A stretch of DNA of 64,000 nt, taken from positions 464,263 to 528,262 of the forward strand of contig NZ_FZNY01000004.1 of assembly GCF_900188275.1 (NCBI RefSeq), read 5' to 3'. Position numbers and translations under genes: made by a program. Positions within the stretch are counted from its first letter, which is position 1. Each line of letters starts with the position of its first letter. The DNA comes from Dokdonia pacifica (GTDB taxonomy: Bacteria > Bacteroidota > Bacteroidia > Flavobacteriales > Flavobacteriaceae). This document shows, in pieces, positions 1-7,614 of the stretch. Under the pieces are notes generated by a model. It worked only from the letters and a program-made list of their open reading frames with translations. It was not told the origin of the DNA and made no database searches.

Positions 1-252
1 GCGCTCAAGATTTACTTCATCATGTACATTTAAGGTATGTAAGTTAGTTTTTTCAAGTGTCTCTTTTATAGCTGTAACAGTATATTGGCTGTTGTTTATG
101 GATACCACAGTTAAGCATACCCCATTGTGTGCAACACTCTGATCAATTTTAAGTTCTGGAGTAAGATTACTTTCAACAGTGATGTGAATATTATCTTGTT
201 CTTTTTCGATGGAAATAATCTTGCCTAAATCTTCGATAATGCCTGTAAACAT
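1..252 (-). CDS. ribE: Riboflavin synthase alpha chain, 5' part (partial)
   Basis: Partial gene cut by the window edge; 84 N-terminal codons are visible. Riboflavin synthase dismutates two molecules of 6,7-dimethyl-8-ribityllumazine to riboflavin in the cytoplasm. The translation begins MFTGIIEDLGKI, the family's characteristic start, and reaches the lumazine-binding motif NGVCLTV about 40 residues in. The gene runs divergently from pdxA, with about 60 bp between the two starts. The identification is firm from the N-terminus alone; the second lumazine-binding repeat lies outside the window. Confidence 0.93.
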   Translation of the reverse strand, partial: MFTGIIEDLGKIISIEKEQDNIHITVESNLTPELKIDQSVAHNGVCLTVVSINNSQYTVTAIKETLEKTNLHTLNVHDEVNLER

Positions 253-270
253 GAATGACTATAATTTGGT

Positions 271-278
271 TACTTTTG
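271..278 (+). promoter_or_regulatory. Candidate -7 promoter element for pdxA
   Basis: TACTTTTG fits the Bacteroidota -7 consensus TAnnTTTG and ends 35 bp before the pdxA start. I see no convincing TTG at the usual -33 spacing, so this is a moderate call. Confidence 0.35.
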
Positions 279-313
279 TGGTGTAAAAATACAAAACCCA
301 TAGCTGGTATATA

Positions 314-1393
314 ATGAAGAAAGATCAAAAAATTAAAGTTGGAATATCTATAGGAGATCTTAATGGTATAGGAACTGAAATAGTGTTCAAGACTTTTGCC
401 GATAGTATGATGTTAGATTTTTGTACCCCCATACTGTTTGCTTCTGTTAAAACACTTTCTTATGTGAAAAAAGTTTTGGGAAGTCAGATTGGATTACACG
501 GTATAGATACGGTGTCTAAAGCGCTAGAAGGAAAGATAAATGTTTTGAATGTATGGAAAGAGCCTGTGAAAATAGCATTTGGAGAAGCGACAGAAGAAGC
601 CGGGAAGTATGCACTAAAATCATTTGTTAGAGCAACAAAGGCTCTCAAAGATGGTGAGATAGATGTCTTGGTGACTGCTCCTATAAATAAAGCTACGATT
701 CAAACCGATGATTTTAAATTTCCAGGGCATACAGATTATCTAGCTAAAGAATTAAATGGGGATGCAATGATGCTTATGACTACAGATAGTCTTAAAGTTG
801 GCTTGCTTACAGATCATGTAGCAGTAAAAGACGTTCCGGTTCATATTACACCAGAAGTAATTACTCAAAAAGTAGAAACCTTATATAAAACACTTCAAAG
901 TGATTTTGGAATTCATTTGCCTAAAATAGCCTTGTTAGGTATCAATCCCCATGTAGGAGATAATGGTGTGATTGGTGATGAAGATGATAAGGTGCTCATT
1001 CCTACTTTAGAAAAAATAAGAGATACGGGCAAAATTGTTTATGGTCCTTATGCGGCTGATAGTTTTTTTGGATCGGGTAATTACAAAAACTTTGACGCAA
1101 TATTGGCGGCATACCACGATCAAGGTTTAATTCCTTTTAAGACATTGTCATTTGGGAAAGGGGTGAATTATACAGCAGGCTTAGATCAGGTTAGGACCTC
1201 TCCAGATCATGGAACTGCTTATGAGATTGCAGGTCAGAATAAAGCAGATCATGGTTCTTTTAGAGAAGCTGTTTTTATGGCAATAGAGATATATAAAAAA
1301 AGGGAAGATTATGAAGAGCTTACAAGAGATGTTTTGAAAATTTCACCAAGAAAATCTGTTCATAAAGGACGTCAAGCTCCTAAAGAATCTTAA
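314..1393 (+). CDS. pdxA: 4-hydroxythreonine-4-phosphate dehydrogenase PdxA
   Basis: Oxidises 4-phosphohydroxy-L-threonine with NAD in the DXP-dependent pyridoxal phosphate pathway; a cytosolic, metal-dependent homodimer. The 359-residue product starts with ISIGDLNGIGTE and carries the family motifs GHTDYLAKEL (metal-binding His), GINPHVGDNG and AYHDQGLIPFK (metal-binding His/Asp). It is slightly longer than the usual 330 residues because of a basic C-terminal tail ending in KGRQAPKES. It is followed after about 110 bp by the DUF177-rpmF unit, a common flavobacterial arrangement. The start is the first ATG and leaves the glycine-rich N-terminus intact. Confidence 0.95.
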   Translation: MKKDQKIKVGISIGDLNGIGTEIVFKTFADSMMLDFCTPILFASVKTLSYVKKVLGSQIGLHGIDTVSKALEGKINVLNVWKEPVKIAFGEATEEAGKYALKSFVRATKALKDGEIDVLVTAPINKATIQTDDFKFPGHTDYLAKELNGDAMMLMTTDSLKVGLLTDHVAVKDVPVHITPEVITQKVETLYKTLQSDFGIHLPKIALLGINPHVGDNGVIGDEDDKVLIPTLEKIRDTGKIVYGPYAADSFFGSGNYKNFDAILAAYHDQGLIPFKTLSFGKGVNYTAGLDQVRTSPDHGTAYEIAGQNKADHGSFREAVFMAIEIYKKREDYEELTRDVLKISPRKSVHKGRQAPKES

Positions 1394-1473
1394 ATAAAAT
1401 CTTTTCACTCATAAGTAGGTTGCAACCTATTAATAAAAAAAGAATAAGAAGTTTTTAAATAAAGAAAATTATG

Positions 1474-1481
1474 TATCTTTG
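1474..1481 (+). promoter_or_regulatory. Promoter -7 element of the DUF177-rpmF unit
   Basis: TATCTTTG matches the Bacteroidota -7 consensus TAnnTTTG exactly. It sits 23 bp before ATG 1504, so the in-frame ATG at 1471, which overlaps the promoter, is very unlikely to be the real start. Confidence 0.6.
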
Positions 1482-1503
1482 CACGCTCCTAACGGATGAA
1501 GTG

Positions 1504-2049
1504 ATGAAAGATTTGAAACTATTTACCATACAGTATGTAGGTTTAAAAGAAGGAGAGCATAATTTTGAATATCAAATAGACAAGTCGTTCTTTGATTATT
1601 TTGAATTTGATGACTTTAACAGTGTCGCTATACAAGTAAGTCTTGGTTTTGAAAAAAAAACAACACTTATGCAGTTACACTTTAAAGTAGAAGGAAGCGT
1701 CAATGTAAATTGTGATCTTACTAATGAGCCTTATGATGAACCTATTCAAGGTGAATTTGAGCTTGTTGTAAAGTTCGGTCATGAATATAATGATGAGAAT
1801 GAAGAGATTCTTATTCTACCGTATGGAGAATATGAATTAAATGTGGCACATCATATTTATGAGCTTATCATTCTATCTGTTCCTAATAAAAGGGTTCACC
1901 CTGGCGTTAAGGACGGAACATTAAAATCAGAAATACTAAATAAACTTGAAGAGTTGAGTTTAGGAAGTAAAAAAGAACAAGAAAATAACGATCAGTCGGA
2001 AACAGATCCCAGATGGGATTCATTAAAAAAACTATTAACAGATAAATAA
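1504..2049 (+). CDS. DUF177 (YceD-like) protein upstream of L32
   Basis: A 181-residue acidic cytosolic protein of the DUF177/YceD family, which is almost always encoded just upstream of rpmF; in other bacteria it is linked to 23S rRNA or ribosome maturation. Visible features: N-terminus MKDLKLFTIQYVGLKEG, a middle segment VNVNCDLTNEPYDEPI where YceD proteins carry a cysteine-containing strand, and a charged tail ending PRWDSLKKLLTDK typical of Bacteroidota members. The start at 1504 was chosen because the upstream in-frame ATG lies within a clear promoter element. The stop is 9 bp from the rpmF start, so co-translation is likely. Confidence 0.85.
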   Translation: MKDLKLFTIQYVGLKEGEHNFEYQIDKSFFDYFEFDDFNSVAIQVSLGFEKKTTLMQLHFKVEGSVNVNCDLTNEPYDEPIQGEFELVVKFGHEYNDENEEILILPYGEYELNVAHHIYELIILSVPNKRVHPGVKDGTLKSEILNKLEELSLGSKKEQENNDQSETDPRWDSLKKLLTDK

Positions 2050-2058
2050 GAGTACGTA

Positions 2059-2259
2059 ATGGCACATCCTAAAAGAAAAATCTCCAAAACTAGAAGAGAT
2101 AAAAGAAGAACACATTACAAAGCTGCTGTACCACAAATAGCTGTAGACCCTACAACAGGAGAAGCACACCTTTACCACAGAGCACACTGGCACGAAGGAA
2201 AATTATATTATAGAGGTCAAGTAGTTATTGATAAAACTGGAGAAGAAATAGAAGCGTAA
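2059..2259 (+). CDS. rpmF: Ribosomal protein bL32
   Basis: A 66-residue basic protein of the large ribosomal subunit. It starts [20 protein letters not shown], the conserved L32 N-terminus, and continues with a [18 protein letters not shown] segment. It lacks the four zinc-binding cysteines found in some L32 forms, so it is the zinc-independent type. It follows the DUF177 gene by 9 bp and is followed by a strong terminator, so the two form a short operon. Confidence 0.97.
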   Translation: MAHPKRKISKTRRDKRRTHYKAAVPQIAVDPTTGEAHLYHRAHWHEGKLYYRGQVVIDKTGEEIEA

Positions 2260-2283
2260 AACCTCTCTAACTCTACATAACAC

Positions 2284-2313
2284 AAAAACTCTCACGATGT
2301 GAGAGTTTTTTTT
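2284..2313 (+). terminator. Rho-independent terminator after rpmF
   Basis: A perfect 12-bp stem, AAAAACTCTCAC paired with GTGAGAGTTTTT across a 3-nt loop, runs into a T tract. It ends the DUF177-rpmF transcript. Confidence 0.9.
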
Positions 2314-2343
2314 GTAAATGTTTTTTGGTAAAAAAAGTTAATT

Positions 2344-2363
2344 TTTGACTGGTTTTGGTCAAA
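2344..2363 (+). promoter_or_regulatory. Inverted repeat upstream of fabH (possible operator)
   Basis: TTTGAC and GTCAAA flank an 8-nt spacer about 65 bp before the fabH start, in the presumed promoter region. It could be an operator for a fatty-acid regulator. No regulator gene is nearby, so the role is a guess. Confidence 0.3.
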
Positions 2364-2428
2364 TTTTAGTATTTTTCGCTCCATTTTACATCATTTTTGA
2401 GTAAAATGTACAAACCTAACTGAAGCAA

Positions 2429-3424
2429 ATGAATAAAATCTCAGCGGCAATTACAGCTGTAGGGGCATATGTTCCAGACTACGTGCTCACCAATAAAATT
2501 TTGGAGACCATGGTAGACACTAACGACGAGTGGATTACTACCCGAACGGGAATAAAAGAACGTCGTATTCTTAAAGAAGAGGGGAAGGGTACTTCTTTTC
2601 TCGCTATTCAAGCCGCAAACGATTTACTTAAGAAAGCAAACCTCGATCCTTTAGAGATTGATATGGTCATTGTTGCTACTGCTACTCCAGATATGCCAGT
2701 GGCATCTACAGCAGTGTATACAGCATCTCAAATAGGTGCTACCAATGCATTTGCGTATGATCTTACGGCAGCTTGTTCAAGCTTCTTATATGGAATGTCT
2801 ACAGCCTCTAGCTATATAGAGTCAGGACGCTATAAAAAAGTACTGTTAATAGGAGCAGATAAAATGTCTTCTATTATTGATTATACAGATAGAGCTACGT
2901 GTATCATTTTTGGTGATGGCGCAGGAGCTGTTCTTTTTGAACCTAATGAAGAAGGATATGGATTGCAAGATGAAATCTTACGATCTGATGGCGTAGGACG
3001 CGAGTTCTTAAAAATAGACGCAGGAGGCTCTATACTTCCAGCTTCTCACGAAACTGTAACTAATAAGCAACATACTGTTTTTCAAGATGGGAAAACGGTA
3101 TTTAAATATGCTGTTTCTAATATGGCTGATGTAAGTGATAAAATCATGGCCCGAAATAACCTAACGGGAGATGATGTAGATTACTTAATTGCACATCAAG
3201 CTAATAAAAGAATAATTGATGCTACCGCAAAACGAATGAAATTAGAAGAAGATAAAGTTCTTATTAATATTCATCGTTACGGTAATACAACATCAGCAAC
3301 ATTACCACTGCTGATGAGTGATTATGAAAGCCAACTTAAAAAAGGAGACAATATCGTGTTTGCTGCCTTTGGAGGCGGATTTACATGGGGGTCTATTTAT
3401 TTAAAGTGGGCCTATAACTCCTAA
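2429..3424 (+). CDS. fabH: 3-oxoacyl-ACP synthase III (FabH)
   Basis: Condenses acetyl-CoA (or branched primers) with malonyl-ACP to start fatty acid synthesis. The 331-residue protein shows the KAS III triad: Cys116 in TAACSSF, His in LIAHQANKRI and Asn in YGNTTSATLP. It also has the N-terminal DEWITTRTGIKERR block and the C-terminal GGGFTWG motif. Membership in the pdxA-rpmF-fabH-accB-accC neighbourhood fits lipid synthesis. Flavobacteria make iso-branched lipids, so a preference for branched primers is plausible but cannot be read from the sequence. Confidence 0.96.
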   Translation: MNKISAAITAVGAYVPDYVLTNKILETMVDTNDEWITTRTGIKERRILKEEGKGTSFLAIQAANDLLKKANLDPLEIDMVIVATATPDMPVASTAVYTASQIGATNAFAYDLTAACSSFLYGMSTASSYIESGRYKKVLLIGADKMSSIIDYTDRATCIIFGDGAGAVLFEPNEEGYGLQDEILRSDGVGREFLKIDAGGSILPASHETVTNKQHTVFQDGKTVFKYAVSNMADVSDKIMARNNLTGDDVDYLIAHQANKRIIDATAKRMKLEEDKVLINIHRYGNTTSATLPLLMSDYESQLKKGDNIVFAAFGGGFTWGSIYLKWAYNS

Positions 3425-3456
3425 AACAAAAAACCTAAAAGACTAACAAACGCACT

Positions 3457-3948
3457 ATGGATTTAAAAGAAATTCAAAACCTTATCAGATTTGTTGCAAA
3501 ATCGGGCGCTAGTGAAGTGAAACTTGAAATGGATGATGTAAAAATCACCATAAAAACGGGTGCCGATGAAGATAAAGGTGCTACGACAATAGTACAGCAA
3601 ATGCCAGCAATGGCTCCAGTTCAAGCTCAAGCACAACCTGTAGCAGCAGCACCAGTTGAAGCAGCAGCTCCTGCTCCAGCAGCTCCTGCAGAAGACGATA
3701 ACTCAAAATACATTACAATAAAATCACCAATCATTGGAACATTTTATCGTAAACCATCTCCAGATAAACCTACGTTTGTAGAAGTAGGAAAATCAATCGC
3801 AGAAGGAGACGTTCTTTGTGTAATTGAGGCAATGAAACTTTTCAATGAAATTGAAAGTGAAGTTTCAGGAACCATCGTAAAAGTTCTTGTAGACGACTCA
3901 TCACCAGTTGAGTTTGATCAACCATTATTTTTAGTAGACCCATCATAA
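3457..3948 (+). CDS. accB: Biotin carboxyl carrier protein of acetyl-CoA carboxylase
   Basis: Carries the biotin that AccC carboxylates and that the carboxyltransferase then uses to make malonyl-CoA. The 163-residue protein has an N-terminal helix region, an Ala/Pro/Gln-rich flexible linker (about residues 45-80) and a C-terminal biotinyl domain with the EAMKLF motif, biotinyl-Lys127. It starts 32 bp after fabH and precedes accC by about 105 bp, so the three genes probably form one transcription unit, although a palindromic repeat sits between accB and accC. Confidence 0.96.
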   Translation: MDLKEIQNLIRFVAKSGASEVKLEMDDVKITIKTGADEDKGATTIVQQMPAMAPVQAQAQPVAAAPVEAAAPAPAAPAEDDNSKYITIKSPIIGTFYRKPSPDKPTFVEVGKSIAEGDVLCVIEAMKLFNEIESEVSGTIVKVLVDDSSPVEFDQPLFLVDPS

Positions 3949-3984
3949 CCCCTTACGGGTATTTTTAATGTATTAAGGAATAAG

Positions 3985-4004
3985 TACGCTTTCGCGAAAG
4001 CGTA
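3985..4004. repeat. Dispersed palindrome, copy 1 (accB-accC intergenic)
   Basis: A perfect 20-bp palindrome, TACGCTTTCGCGAAAGCGTA. It is one of eight copies of a shared core (GCTTTCGCGAAAGC) in the first 32.3 kb. It lies between two genes of one likely operon. Confidence 0.9.
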
Positions 4005-4053
4005 TAATGAATTTTTTAGAATTCTATAATTTCTTAAAAATAAATTGAACACT

Positions 4054-5394
4054 ATGTTTAAGAAAATACTTATTGCAAATAGAGGCGAGATCGCATTACG
4101 CGTTATAAGAACGTGTAAAGAGATGGGTATAAAAACCGTAGCTGTATATTCAAAAGCAGATGAAGAAAGTCTTCATGTGAAATTTGCAGACGAAGCAGTG
4201 TGTATAGGACCCGCTCCAAGTAACGAGTCTTACCTTAAAATGGCAAATATTATTGCTGCTGCAGAAATCACAAATGCCGATGCAATACATCCAGGATATG
4301 GATTCCTGTCTGAAAATGCTAAATTTTCAAAAATCTGTGAAGAGCACGATATTAAATTTATTGGGGCAAGTGCAGATATGATTAGTAAGATGGGAGATAA
4401 GGCAACTGCAAAAGCTACAATGAAAGCGGCAGGAGTGCCTTGTGTACCAGGCTCTGATGGAATTATTGCAGATTTTGAAGAGTGTACAAAATTAGCACTT
4501 GAAGTTGGATATCCAGTGATGCTTAAAGCAACTGCCGGAGGTGGAGGAAAAGGAATGCGTGCTGTTTGGAAAGAAGAAGATCTTTTAAAAGCATGGGAAT
4601 CTGCTCGTCAAGAATCTAAAGCTGCTTTTGGAAATGATGGAATGTATATGGAGAAGCTTATTGAAGAGCCTCGTCATATTGAAATCCAAGTGGTGGGCGA
4701 TAGTAATGGTAAAGCATGTCACTTGTCTGAAAGAGATTGCTCCGTACAACGTCGTCACCAAAAATTAACAGAAGAGACACCATCTCCGTTTATGACAGAT
4801 AAACTTCGAGATGCTATGGGAGAAGCTGCAGTACGCGCAGCAGAATTTATCAAATATGAAGGCGCAGGAACGGTAGAGTTTTTAGTAGACAAGCACCGTA
4901 ACTTCTACTTTATGGAGATGAATACACGTATTCAAGTAGAGCACCCTATTACAGAGCAAGTAGTAGATTACGATTTAATTCGTGAGCAAATTCTTGTTGC
5001 TGCTGGTGTGCCTATTTCTGGAAAGAATTACTACCCTCAATTACATTCTATAGAGTGTCGTATCAATGCAGAAGACCCTTATAACGATTTTAGACCTTCT
5101 CCAGGACGTATTACTAATTTACATGCGCCAGGAGGACACGGGGTTCGTATTGATACCCATGTGTATAGCGGGTATATGATACCACCTAATTATGACTCTA
5201 TGATCGCTAAGTTAATTACTACAGCGCAGACTCGTGAAGAGGCTATCAATAAAATGAAACGTGCATTAGATGAGTTTGTGATTGAAGGAATTAAAACAAC
5301 AATTCCTTTCCATAGACAATTAATGGATCATCCTGATTATATTGCTGGAAATTACACAACAAAGTTTATGGAAGACTTTGAAATGAAAGCATAA
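4054..5394 (+). CDS. accC: Acetyl-CoA carboxylase biotin carboxylase subunit
   Basis: ATP-dependent carboxylation of biotin on AccB, the first half of the acetyl-CoA carboxylase reaction. The 446-residue ATP-grasp protein has the N-terminus [17 protein letters not shown], the glycine-rich loop [10 protein letters not shown], the [13 protein letters not shown] block and the active-site stretch [13 protein letters not shown]. The family's usual length is about 450. The start is the ATG at 4054; an in-frame TTG nine bases upstream adds only MNT and is less likely. A strong terminator follows. Confidence 0.96.
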   Translation: MFKKILIANRGEIALRVIRTCKEMGIKTVAVYSKADEESLHVKFADEAVCIGPAPSNESYLKMANIIAAAEITNADAIHPGYGFLSENAKFSKICEEHDIKFIGASADMISKMGDKATAKATMKAAGVPCVPGSDGIIADFEECTKLALEVGYPVMLKATAGGGGKGMRAVWKEEDLLKAWESARQESKAAFGNDGMYMEKLIEEPRHIEIQVVGDSNGKACHLSERDCSVQRRHQKLTEETPSPFMTDKLRDAMGEAAVRAAEFIKYEGAGTVEFLVDKHRNFYFMEMNTRIQVEHPITEQVVDYDLIREQILVAAGVPISGKNYYPQLHSIECRINAEDPYNDFRPSPGRITNLHAPGGHGVRIDTHVYSGYMIPPNYDSMIAKLITTAQTREEAINKMKRALDEFVIEGIKTTIPFHRQLMDHPDYIAGNYTTKFMEDFEMKA

Positions 5395-5420
5395 GTATAA
5401 TTGAAAGAATATATTTTTAA

Positions 5421-5450
5421 AAGCCAACCTAGTTTTAGGTTGGTTTTTCT
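5421..5450 (+). terminator. Rho-independent terminator after accC
   Basis: The stem CCAACCTA/TAGGTTGG with a 4-nt loop is followed by a long T-rich tract. It ends the fabH-accB-accC unit. Confidence 0.88.
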
Positions 5451-5511
5451 TTTTTAAAATACTATTAAGATTATTTTATAGATATGGTTTTATCTTTAGT
5501 GCTCCATTGAA

Positions 5512-6225
5512 ATGAAGAACGTGAAGAAAAGAAAAATTTTAATTCTAGATTATTCAGTAGATCGGTTAGAAACCCCTACCATTAAAAATTGTTTGACCGA
5601 ACCTAACTGGGAGGTGTCTTCCTTGTTTATAGATACCGCTGCATCATTTCCAGATGATCTGATCACAAAGGAGTATACGCATATCATTCACACAGGATCT
5701 GCATTGTCTATAAATGATACGGCTCCTTTTACAGAGAAGGCTATTCAATATATTCAGGATGCTTGTGATAAAGGAATATGGCAAATGGGGATTTGTTATG
5801 GGCATCAGTTAGTTTGTAAGGCCTTGGTAGGTGATCACGCGATTAGATCTTCTCCTCATGGATTTGAAGTAGGATGGGGACGCGTAAAATTTATAAATAG
5901 TGCAGCAAGTATATTACAGGTAGAACATCAAGAAGATGTATGGCAACACCATTTTGATGAAGTAGTAGCATTACCCGAAGGATCAGAGGTGTTAGCAACA
6001 AATGCGCATTCTTCAATACAAGCCTATATTAATTATGATCTCCATTTATTAGGAACTCAATTTCATCCTGAATTTTCTAAAGAAGCAGGAGATGCCTATT
6101 TTCAAAAGGATCGAGCGTTTATAGAAAAAAATAATGTAAGTGTAGATGATCTAGTATTGGGATGTCCCTCTTTTGATACCGCAAAAGTGTTCTTTACCTA
6201 TTTCTTATCACAAGAGTCATCCTAA
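5512..6225 (+). CDS. Class I glutamine amidotransferase-like protein
   Basis: A 237-residue stand-alone class I glutamine amidotransferase domain. The nucleophile is visible as Cys95 in GICYGHQLV, and the His-Glu pair as QFHPEFSKEAG near residue 190. Such single-domain proteins release ammonia from glutamine or hydrolyse gamma-glutamyl compounds, but the substrate cannot be assigned here. It sits alone between accC's terminator and a convergent minus-strand gene 2 bp past its stop. GMP-synthase amidotransferase subunits are a distant alternative, but no synthetase domain is adjacent. Confidence 0.82.
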   Translation: MKNVKKRKILILDYSVDRLETPTIKNCLTEPNWEVSSLFIDTAASFPDDLITKEYTHIIHTGSALSINDTAPFTEKAIQYIQDACDKGIWQMGICYGHQLVCKALVGDHAIRSSPHGFEVGWGRVKFINSAASILQVEHQEDVWQHHFDEVVALPEGSEVLATNAHSSIQAYINYDLHLLGTQFHPEFSKEAGDAYFQKDRAFIEKNNVSVDDLVLGCPSFDTAKVFFTYFLSQESS

Positions 6226-6227
6226 TG

Positions 6228-7112
6228 TTATCCATATAGGGGAGGACTATTTAAAATATCACGATGAATTTCCCCTGGATAAATTACATGTACAGGAACT
6301 TTGATATGATAGTATTTGCAGAGTTTAATAACATTGGTGTTTATCTCTTCTTTGGAATATCGAGATGAAAAGTGGTGTAAAATGAGCCTGTCTATAGTAA
6401 TATTAGAAACCATTTCTAATACTTCATTTAGTTTACTGTGTTTATTTCTTTCTTTAGGACTCTTTATAATAGCATTTGCTTGATCCTGAAGAAATGTAGA
6501 TTCATGGATGAGTATTTTTGAGTGATCCCATTTGTTATAGTCATCTACGGGTGTATCTCCTGCATAAGAGAGTATATTGGTATGTATAGTTTCCATCAAG
6601 TGATCTCTACCGTGTAATCCGATCATTTCTTTGATACTATTACCATTAAGATGAGAAAATTCTTTTTTTAATTTTTGTTTGGTTTGATAGAGTTTAAAGC
6701 TCAAGCTTTTTGAAACGTTTTGAGGAACAGCCACATGTTCATTACGAATAGCTTCTACATATAAATCATTACGAATTTCGATAGTATCTAAATGTTTTAT
6801 AGGGTGCCATTCAGTTCCTTGTATGTGTGTGTCAAATTTGTGCAAAAAATCCTTTATTGCGGGAAAAGAGCCACTATCTTTTGGATAATATACTTTTGGG
6901 AGTCCTTTTCTTGCATTAAGTTGATGAAGCTGAAAAAGCCCTGTGATATGATCTCTATCTGGGTGCGTAATAAAAACATATTTAATCTTTCCAGATTTTT
7001 GTAATAATCCAGCTGTAACTCCATCACCAGCATCGAATAAAAGATGTAATTCTTCTATATTAATCCATGTAGAAAATAAGGCTGTAGAATAGGCAGTGAT
7101 GTTTAAGTTCAT
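6228..7112 (-). CDS. RNase Z-like metallo-beta-lactamase fold protein
   Basis: A 294-residue MBL-fold protein related to RNase Z/ElaC. It shows LLFDAGDG, the metal motif THPDRDHITG (an aspartate where the second His of HxHxDH is expected), SYAGDTPVDDY, LIHESTF like the HEATF motif of RNase Z, and LILHHFSSRY near the C-terminus. The GHST-like exosite segment is replaced by KHSKL. A real tRNA 3'-processing enzyme normally keeps the full motif, so this may be a divergent paralogue with another phosphodiesterase role. The stop is 2 bp from the convergent amidotransferase gene, and the RelE-like gene lies 10 bp upstream. Confidence 0.75.
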   Translation of the reverse strand: MNLNITAYSTALFSTWINIEELHLLFDAGDGVTAGLLQKSGKIKYVFITHPDRDHITGLFQLHQLNARKGLPKVYYPKDSGSFPAIKDFLHKFDTHIQGTEWHPIKHLDTIEIRNDLYVEAIRNEHVAVPQNVSKSLSFKLYQTKQKLKKEFSHLNGNSIKEMIGLHGRDHLMETIHTNILSYAGDTPVDDYNKWDHSKILIHESTFLQDQANAIIKSPKERNKHSKLNEVLEMVSNITIDRLILHHFSSRYSKEEINTNVIKLCKYYHIKVPVHVIYPGEIHRDILNSPPLYG

Positions 7113-7121
7113 TATTGAGTT

Positions 7122-7433
7122 TTAATTTTTTGCTGAAGTTTCAGTAATTAAACTACTTATGGTTTTAGATAAAAGATCTTTTTCTTTCTTTTTAAAAATA
7201 GTAATAATAAATAATGGGGTATTCTTTCCTTGGTAGTAATAAACTAATTGATATTCATGTTTTTTATCTTTAGTATATCCTATATCTAGTACATAGATAT
7301 TATTAACTGCTTGTATTTTTTTTCCAATTTTTGGATTGTGAGAAATGTCTTCTATAAGATTTTCTATATAATCGGCATCATATTTTTTCTTACTCTTTTT
7401 TTGAAATTCTAATCCAATAATAACTGTATGCAT
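7122..7433 (-). CDS. Small RelE/ParE-like protein, no antitoxin seen
   Basis: A 103-residue basic protein. The C-terminal half, HEYQLVYYYQGKNTPLFIIT followed by IFKKKEKDLLSKTI, resembles the last strands and terminal Lys-rich helix of RelE/HigB-type mRNA interferases. There is no small DNA-binding antitoxin gene next to it: the neighbours are the RNase Z-like gene (10 bp downstream) and a terminator. It may be an orphan toxin, a solitary regulator of the same fold, or unrelated. The similarity is by eye only. Confidence 0.45.
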   Translation of the reverse strand: MHTVIIGLEFQKKSKKKYDADYIENLIEDISHNPKIGKKIQAVNNIYVLDIGYTKDKKHEYQLVYYYQGKNTPLFIITIFKKKEKDLLSKTISSLITETSAKN

Positions 7434-7490
7434 ATGAAATATAGTGTTCCTTTGATTGATTGTAAAAAAATGAGTTCTAAATGTATAATA

Positions 7491-7518
7491 AAAAACCGCC
7501 TCAATAGAAGCGGTTTTT
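7491..7518. terminator. Bidirectional-type terminator
   Basis: The stem AAAAACCGC/GCGGTTTTT encloses an 8-10 nt loop with A and T tracts on either side. It separates the minus-strand polyferredoxin gene from the RelE-like gene and could end the former's transcript. Confidence 0.75.
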
Positions 7519-7577
7519 GTTTTTTTATACGCTTTATCGCTTCGCTCTTCCGGTGGTCGTGAATCTCACAAGTTCGA

Positions 7578-7592
7578 TTTCGCGAAAGCGTA
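7578..7592. repeat. Dispersed palindrome, copy 2 (partial)
   Basis: TTTCGCGAAAGCGTA: the centre and right arm of the dispersed palindrome are intact, while the left arm is degenerate (TTCGA). It lies just past the stop of the polyferredoxin gene. Confidence 0.75.
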
Positions 7593-7614
7593 CATATAAA
7601 GAATCTTATAGTAA

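Noticed and set aside
1471-1503. Upstream ATG for the DUF177 gene
   Set aside because: It overlaps a clear -7 promoter element, TATCTTTG, so the ATG at 1504 is used.
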